Assembly: GCA_033557685.1 (NCBI GenBank)
Contig: JAWQRN010000125.1
Coordinates: 1-37,334 of the forward strand
Direction: 5' to 3'
Length of the DNA stretch: 37,334 bases
From: Sperchopsis tessellata
Taxonomy: Eukaryota > Arthropoda > Insecta > Coleoptera > Hydrophilidae
The notes under the pieces were generated by a model. The model was not told where the DNA came from. It saw only the letters and a list, made by a program, of their open reading frames with translations, and searched no databases. The number at the start of each line of letters is the position of its first letter. The first letter of the stretch is position 1. This document shows, piece by piece, positions 31,575-37,334 of the stretch. Both the position numbers and the translations under genes were made by a program.

Positions 31575-33101
31575 CTAGTTTACTATATGGTACAAGGCAA
31601 AGCAGTTTTTACAAAGAGGTACATCACATTCTCTGCAAAGAGTTTTTATTCGAGTTTGCTTTTGGTGTTGAGAACACCTCACACACCGCCTTCTTCAGGG
31701 AGATGCAAAAATGTTTTCATTCTTAGTGCTGAAAATTTTCTATTCCTAGATTCCCGTATAACTGTAGTGGTTTTTGATACATCAGCTATTAACTCTTCTT
31801 CCAACTCAACATGGAATTCCAAAAAGCTGACTTGTATTGTTTTTTTTTTGACAAAGCCTGTAGAAGCTGTTACCCACAACTTTGTGGACTTACGATCCAA
31901 TTCGTTAAAACTTAACATCTGATCCGCTCCATCAACCCTACCCATTGCCGATCGATAAAAGTACAAGGCACAAGACGCTTTGTACCATATTTGCTGTTTT
32001 TTGTTACAGATGTAATGGCATCTGTATGGCAGTCACTCATTACTAAAATGTATTTGGGGTCCTGCCATTTCATGAACATAAGTCCTTCGTCGGTGCACCT
32101 AAATATCGATTCACCGCCCAGTAATTACTTTTTAGTTTTGGAAAATTTTTGCGATTGAAATTGCATGCTACTAAGGCAGCATAGCTTTGAGTCTTTAGTA
32201 GAGACACATACGTAAAAAATTGATCAAAACACAATACTATACCATTCGATTTGATTATGGAGGCTAATGTTTCCACAACACGCTCCCTTAAAGTTCCTCG
32301 GGCTGCTTCAAATTCTCTGTATAAATGTTGTATGTGTACTCAGTATTTGAATAACATCTCAGTCACATTTAGATTCCTTACTTCACGGATTTTATGCTCA
32401 TGTACTATGATGATGCTCGTCATTTGAACATCGTCATTCACTCATCAATGCTCTGGTAGCAGATATCTTGACGGCACTTTAGTAAGTCTGAGTAGTTTTC
32501 AAAGTTTTTCAAGATGAATGGTTACTCCAATAGTGATGCAAGCTGGGAATCGATTGTACGCCATTATAAAGGAGCATCCAAGATCAATTTTACTTTCTCC
32601 CACAACGTTATTTTCCAAGCGGCTCTTTTTTATATTTTTGTAAAATTATAAAGTTGCTGGTTAGTACATTCGGCAATGTACATGTACATGGGACGGGGGA
32701 AGAATTTATGAAGATGTTGCAATGGAATCCATTCTTCCTTGATACCTTCACTAACTGTATGTGGTCTTTGGGTTAGGTATTGCTTTTTTTTCGAAATAAA
32801 AGTGATGTCACTTGAATCTATGCATAGAACACAATGACTATTCTGTATATTAGGAAATGTTCCAGTAGGAGCTTGCTCATTTATTGGTTCATTAGAATCG
32901 CTACCGACCAAAGTAGTATCATGACTATCTTCATCAGAGTTATTGCTCTGATTCAGAAATTTCTTCTTATCCGAAATATTTACAGCTTGTTTTTCGTCGA
33001 AGAAAGATACCCATAACTCATTACTTTCAAAAAATCGTCGCTAAAGTCGGCCAATCCCTCCTCACATAACTTTTCAAGCTCTTTTTGGCACGACGCGACA
33101 T
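31575..33101 (-). pseudogene. piggyBac-like transposase, nearly full length, many stops and frameshifts
   Basis: Start ATG at 33101-33099 gives MSRRAKK. In the next frame ELEKLCEEGLADFSDD follows, the acidic N-terminus typical of the family. Then come EEWIPLQHLHKFFP and AECTNQQLY (32630-32750; family PxxYFxxFF...xxTNxYA); a region with QYM-like and IYTEN wording (32330-32450); RERVVETLASIIKSNG; GIVLCFDQFFTYVSLL (second catalytic Asp kept; CDNWFTS in piggyBac); AMGRVDGADQMLSF with ELDRKS (third Asp kept); and a C-terminal zinc domain C-x2-C-x12-C-x2-C-x4-C-x2-C-x4-H at 31585-31690, ending at TAG (31577-31575). The span of about 509 codons is a little short of the usual 550-600. The first catalytic Asp position reads Tyr (TAT, 32351-32353). 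Inactive. Confidence 0.85.
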
Positions 33102-33434
33102 ATCTGCAATAATAATACTATTGGTATATAATTTTACCACTACTGAATACATGTGTACCACTACAAAATAACTATTCTCTTCTACATTATTCTGTTATTT
33201 TGGATCAACAGTATTGTGTATAATAATTGACCTTACTAGTTGACAAAATCACAACTAAATATTTAATTATTTTAGCTAAAATAACATATTTTCACCAAGA
33301 AACACGCAAGCAACATCTGCTAGTCACACATTTGAACGCATATAAAAACTTTAACGTTAAATTTTTGTGTTCAGCCTTTATTATAATTGTGAAAGGCACT
33401 TTGCTATAACTGTGAACCATTTTTCAAGCAATAC
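33102..33434. other. Presumed 5' flank of the piggyBac-like gene
   Basis: No coding sequence. Contains ACATGTGTACCAC near 33150, similar to the GTACACATATGTACC palindrome at 33461-33478. TATTATTATTGCAG directly precedes the transposase ATG on the minus strand and could be a splice acceptor. Confidence 0.35.
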
Positions 33435-33535
33435 TTAAACTTCCGTCGTTGAATTTTGAATGGTACACATATGTACCAAGGGTCTCGAACTTATTCGATT
33501 ACAATCCCGCTGGCGGTACGCGAGACCGTTTGCAA
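33435..33535. repeat. TTAA-linked palindromic cluster beside the piggyBac relic
   Basis: TTAA (33435-33438) is followed by ACTTCCGTCG. The cluster then has a hairpin TGGTACA/TGTACCA (33461-33467 and 33472-33478, loop CATA) and an inverted pair GGTCTCG/CGAGACC (33481-33487 and 33521-33527). Terminal and subterminal repeats of this sort are common in piggyBac-like elements. The orientation, however, would make this the left end of an element lying to the right, not the end of the gene at 31575-33101. A matching opposite end was not found. Confidence 0.4.
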
Positions 33536-35923
33536 ACATATCAGCTCCGTAATCCCCTCAGCTACCACGTAGGCTACGTAATCAACTAACTGTAGGTCTC
33601 TCTCATTCGAATTTTATTTTGTGAACACTTTTATAAAATAAATCACAAAAGCATTAAAACCTATTGGATTTTAATTCATTAAGGTTTGTTCATGCTAACA
33701 TAGTTGATTATAAATATCGAGGTAATAGCGCTGATATTATTGTAGAGAATCTAAAGAGTTTGTGTGTTAGCCCTTATAAAGTATACCTAGCAAATAACAT
33801 AAGATACAGTGTCTTTCGCCATGGCATAAACTTATTATTTTTATTAAATAAAGTTGCAAGAATTAGACGATATAAGCAAGAAAACAAGACCTCCCTCAAG
33901 GATCAATAATCGCACCCTTATTTTTTCTGATTGCTAAGAATAATTTACCCTACTATCCGTTAATGCATGCAAACACATCATTTATATTTCGCGCACCTAG
34001 TGATTTAACAGCATGCTTAGTTGCGAAAGCAATGTTGGAGGATGGAGTTGAGTGGTGCGCATTAACGCTCACTAAAATAAAGACAAGTCGAAAGTTACAG
34101 ACTCCAAACTGCAATGAACCTTACACATTGATAACATTATCACAGAGCCCCATAGCTTGGTGAAATTCTCTACTTGCTATTTTTGGACGCGTTTTTATAT
34201 TGCAGAAGATTGAGTTCTCTCAACATAGAACTCCCATTGCAAACAACCATTTTTTTATATAAAACATAATACATCTGTTTTAAATAGTGATGTTTTTAAT
34301 GTCTGAGGTTTACGTTGATCTCTGATTTGCACAAATACAAAAAATAAATAACAACTAGGTATATTTACCTTAGCACAGCCAAAACAAATATGTTTTCTGG
34401 TTGACAAAAATACAACAAATTATTTTTGGAATATTTATTCCGTATTTAGATCCAGTTTAAAAATTACTAATATTTTTATTTTTTTTAAATTGGAACTGAA
34501 GAGGAAAATAATTTGTTTAATTTTTGCCAATCTGACTAAATCTTTTTACATTTTTTGTACAATATGATTGACTACAACTTTGTATTCACGGTATTTGATT
34601 TTTTAACACTCTTCCTTTTTATATAAACAACTTCCTGTTTTTAAACATATTTGAATGACTAATTTGTGCGAATGTAAATTATTGGCTTACTGTGTTCAGG
34701 TGACTATTTTATTTGTATATAGTTACATGTATAATGCGTTACTGATTAATTGTACATGATTTCATTTTATTTGTGAAGTAAATGGCTTCGTCGTATATCG
34801 CAGATTCCACTATATGCCCTACATTTTATTATTTATTTTAAATTATTTTTTTGTGATTTTTTAAATGTATGTATGATACATTTCAAAGGTGAAATTAGAC
34901 GTCATGTAAGTGATCACAACCTGGATTCTTTAAATACTGTTATTCAAAATAATTGTACCAAGAAAATTAGTAGAGGATACGTGTAAACAAATTTATAATT
35001 ACACTTATACTAGATGCAGTATCACCACATTATTTTTTTTGTCCTATATGGCGCTCTCTTAAACCGATATTACGCACAAAATTGAGTCACGTCTAATTCA
35101 CTTGGATTTTACAAGAAATTTTGCGATATGAGATATTTCATTAGTGTAATGTAGTACAAGATTTAAACGCGAGGTATATATTTTCTTGATGGGATCTTTT
35201 TGAACTATTTATTTGATTCCCTAAATCATTATAAGTGAGGATAAGGCTATCGAAAACCAATAAATGTTACCTCATCACCATTAAGTAATTATTTGGGGAT
35301 TGGTGTCACCTCTATATGATGCATGTTTGTTTGAAATGAGCATATGTGCCCCATCTTTTAATGGTTCCAATTTAAAATAAGTGTACAAATTTTAAAATAA
35401 TTTATAGTGAATAAGAACGGCTCATACTTACGCATTGCGCATTGTTTACTTGACACACGTATCAAAGTTGGGATATAAAATTATATTACGCTTAAACTGT
35501 TTTAATGATTGACAGCAGACTTATCGATGATACTTTTAAATTTTTAAACCGGAGGTACGTTTTGTTTTATAGACCTCATTTTATAATTGTTATTAACTAC
35601 AATTCGCTTGGTCGTAAAGATTTATTTTAAACTAAAATAGGCTGTAAATTATTATATAGTGCACTTGTAACTGTTCTTTTAAAGGGCATACATCTAATCA
35701 ACGGTTTTATTAATTTTTGGGAATAGCCAAATTTGAATTTCTTATATAGAAGAAATATGAAACCGCAAGATAAGGATATCATTGTTCCATTGTTTGACTA
35801 TTCGATGAATCTGGCAACGCAGAGATAGGACAGTAGATTAATGCAAAAAACTGAGGCCTCGAAGAAGCCAGATGAGGTAAAAATTACTATGTGGCATGCC
35901 AAAGGACATCATGACTAGCTCTG
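33536..35923. other. No gene seen
   Basis: AT-rich. Two open frames, 33664-33909 (contains SPYKVYLANNIRYSVF) and 33963-34163 on the plus strand, have fairly protein-like composition. Neither is recognised, and no splice or start evidence supports either. From 34200 to 34900 the sequence is extremely AT-rich and featureless. Confidence 0.35.
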
Positions 35924-36034
35924 GGAATTATTTTCGAGTAATCGATAATATAATCGATTAATCGATGTTAGATTACATAAAAGAAAATAATCTATTAAAC
36001 GATGATGGATTATTTAATTAATTGATGCTCGATT
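35924..36034 (-). repeat. Inverted, dispersed copy of the ATCGATTA repeat end
   Basis: The reverse complement aligns without gaps to 28916-29026, about 97 of 111 positions identical, and includes one whole 23-bp unit. It starts (plus strand) GGAATTATTTTCGAG. The neighbouring bases outside the block (35923 back to 35910) read CAGAGCTAGTCATG on the minus strand, close to CAGGGCTAATCATG at 36969-36982. Confidence 0.8.
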
Positions 36035-36890
36035 GTTTGCTTATGTACTCACCGTTAATTGAAATAAATAAACACTTAAATGTAATTTAATTAATTGCCC
36101 AGAATACAATTACAACGCTGTGGTTTACACAAATTTTTAATTTAGACTCAATATACATATCTACTAATATTAAACTTTAATACCTCGGATATTGTTTTTC
36201 TAGCTCTTCTAGACCCGATATAACTTTCGTCCATAATTTATGTCGCAAAAAGTAAACCGATCCTTTTTATGTCGCAAATATCTGAAATGGCGAAGGTTTT
36301 AACTATGTTTCATTCACTGGCATTATTTCTTGGGTGCAAGGTATGTACATGTATCATATGTTTCGTTTGAATTCTATAAACAGGTTAAATTTAATATCAA
36401 TGGAAAATTCAAGATCTATTTCAAACATTGTTTTTTCTTCAATTTAAGACTATATTCTTTAGGCCATGGCCAATATTTCAAACTTCTAAACAAGTTTTAT
36501 TCGAAGTTCAAATATAAATATAAATTACATGAAGTACGTATTACAAATAGAGACAATAAAAGCAACAGTTTTCAATAAACGAGTTTATTTACCTAAAAAT
36601 TGCAGTACATATATTTTTAAACAAAATTTCTTTTGTTGTGGAACAAGCAAATGCCAATTAATTATGTAATATCATCATAACTGAATTTTCCTTGCGTACA
36701 TGAAATGCAGGTATTTAATTATAATTCGCGCAAATTCAAATTCGGTTACAAACAACTCGCGTACAAGAAGAGTCTAATGTACAATTTAGACAGTACAATT
36801 TTAATAAGAGGACTTTTTCTTAAAGAAGAACAAATTATCTACATGTAAATAATACGCACCACACCCGGAAACAATATTCAAACAGATACT
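36035..36890. other. No gene seen
   Basis: AT-rich. The short frame at 36330-36578 is rich in F, Y and K and resembles nothing known. Confidence 0.4.
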
Positions 36891-36982
36891 AACCGTGGAA
36901 GTCTATTACATTTAATAATCGATTATTTTACAATAGTCGATAATCGATTTTGAAATTTCATAATCGCACAGGGCTAATCATG
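36891..36982 (+). repeat. 21-nt repeat copy 2 plus a third ATCGATTA patch
   Basis: 36891-36911 is identical to 2936-2956. It runs directly into TAATAATCGATTATTTT and GTCGATAATCGATTTTG. It ends with CAGGGCTAATCATG (36969-36982), which resembles the flank of the inverted copy at 35910-35923. Confidence 0.55.
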
Positions 36983-37334
36983 CCGGGTAAATACCACGAT
37001 TGAGCAGGTATGAAGAACGATGTAAAATATGGTGGATGTGCCTGGCAGTCCAGAACAAAGATATTTTGGAGGGGAGAGTAAGGTCTGCATTGATAGGATT
37101 AAGTGTGAGACTAAAATTTCTTATTTAGAATATGCACGCTGTAACACAAACAAAAATACACAAATAAATTCTGTACTTAGCTTGCGTATTTCATACTATC
37201 TTATAATGGTGCTAGTTTCTTAACCAAGAAATAATATTTTGGGTGTAATAAGTATATTTCATTCGCTGTCTAGCATTACTAATTATAGGGTTAGTTTTTC
37301 GAATTTTCCGATATTTATAGGTTAAAATGATAAT
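36983..37334. other. No gene seen
   Basis: AT-rich end of the window; the frame at 37029-37223 is not recognised. Confidence 0.4.

Noticed and set aside
31587..31922. 111-codon plus-strand frame, the longest in the window
   Set aside because: Antisense to the piggyBac zinc domain and catalytic end, where the minus-strand reading is clearly the real one.
33664..34163. Two consecutive plus-strand frames of 81 and 66 codons
   Set aside because: Not recognised, and they lack start context, splice sites and repeat ends; left as unexplained rather than called genes.

Overview
This is AT-rich (by eye about one third G+C) eukaryotic nuclear DNA, almost certainly from an arthropod and probably an insect. 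No reading frame exceeds about 110 codons. There are no bacterial-style operons. The recognisable protein remnants all belong to transposon families that are abundant in insect genomes (piggyBac, mariner, hAT, non-LTR retrotransposons, and a long-TIR DDD-type element). The window reads as intergenic or deep intronic sequence filled with dead mobile elements. The species cannot be fixed from the sequence.

Layout. 1-574: 3' part of a piggyBac-like transposase, cut by the window edge. 1236-1405: a foldback element with 76-nt arms. 6166-6237 (minus): a tRNA-Ala(CGC) gene with a Pol III terminator. 7655-8040: hAT transposase relic. 9105-9810: mariner transposase relic. 13461-13876 (minus): C-terminal relic of a LINE reverse transcriptase. 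14520-15111: G+C-richer block that could be a host promoter and first exon. 18200-18388: unrecognised coding-like stretch. 18430-18830: second G+C-richer, CpG-containing, promoter-like block. 19899-22788: an almost complete 2.9-kb DNA transposon with inverted repeats of about 240 bp around a decayed, internally deleted transposase. 26945-27005: a tRNA-like, possible SINE head. 27856-28335 (minus): RTE-type LINE 3' end. 28571-29026: 23-bp ATCGATTA-rich tandem arrays, with a related inverted copy at 35924-36034 and a third ATCGATTA patch near 36915. 31575-33101 (minus): a nearly full-length but heavily broken piggyBac-like transposase.

The strongest new observation is the 19899-22788 element. 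Its two ends, found by aligning 19.9-20.1 kb with the reverse complement of 22.5-22.8 kb, enclose fragments of a conserved invertebrate protein family that is usually left unannotated. The fragments include CVLAGASG-, FSENYSF- and SHGKGA-type blocks. The family looks like a DDD transposase. A Sola-type assignment is possible but not proven here.

No intact host protein-coding gene can be supported. The only likely functional gene is the tRNA, and even that has two stem mismatches. All transposase genes carry stops and frameshifts, so none is expected to be active.
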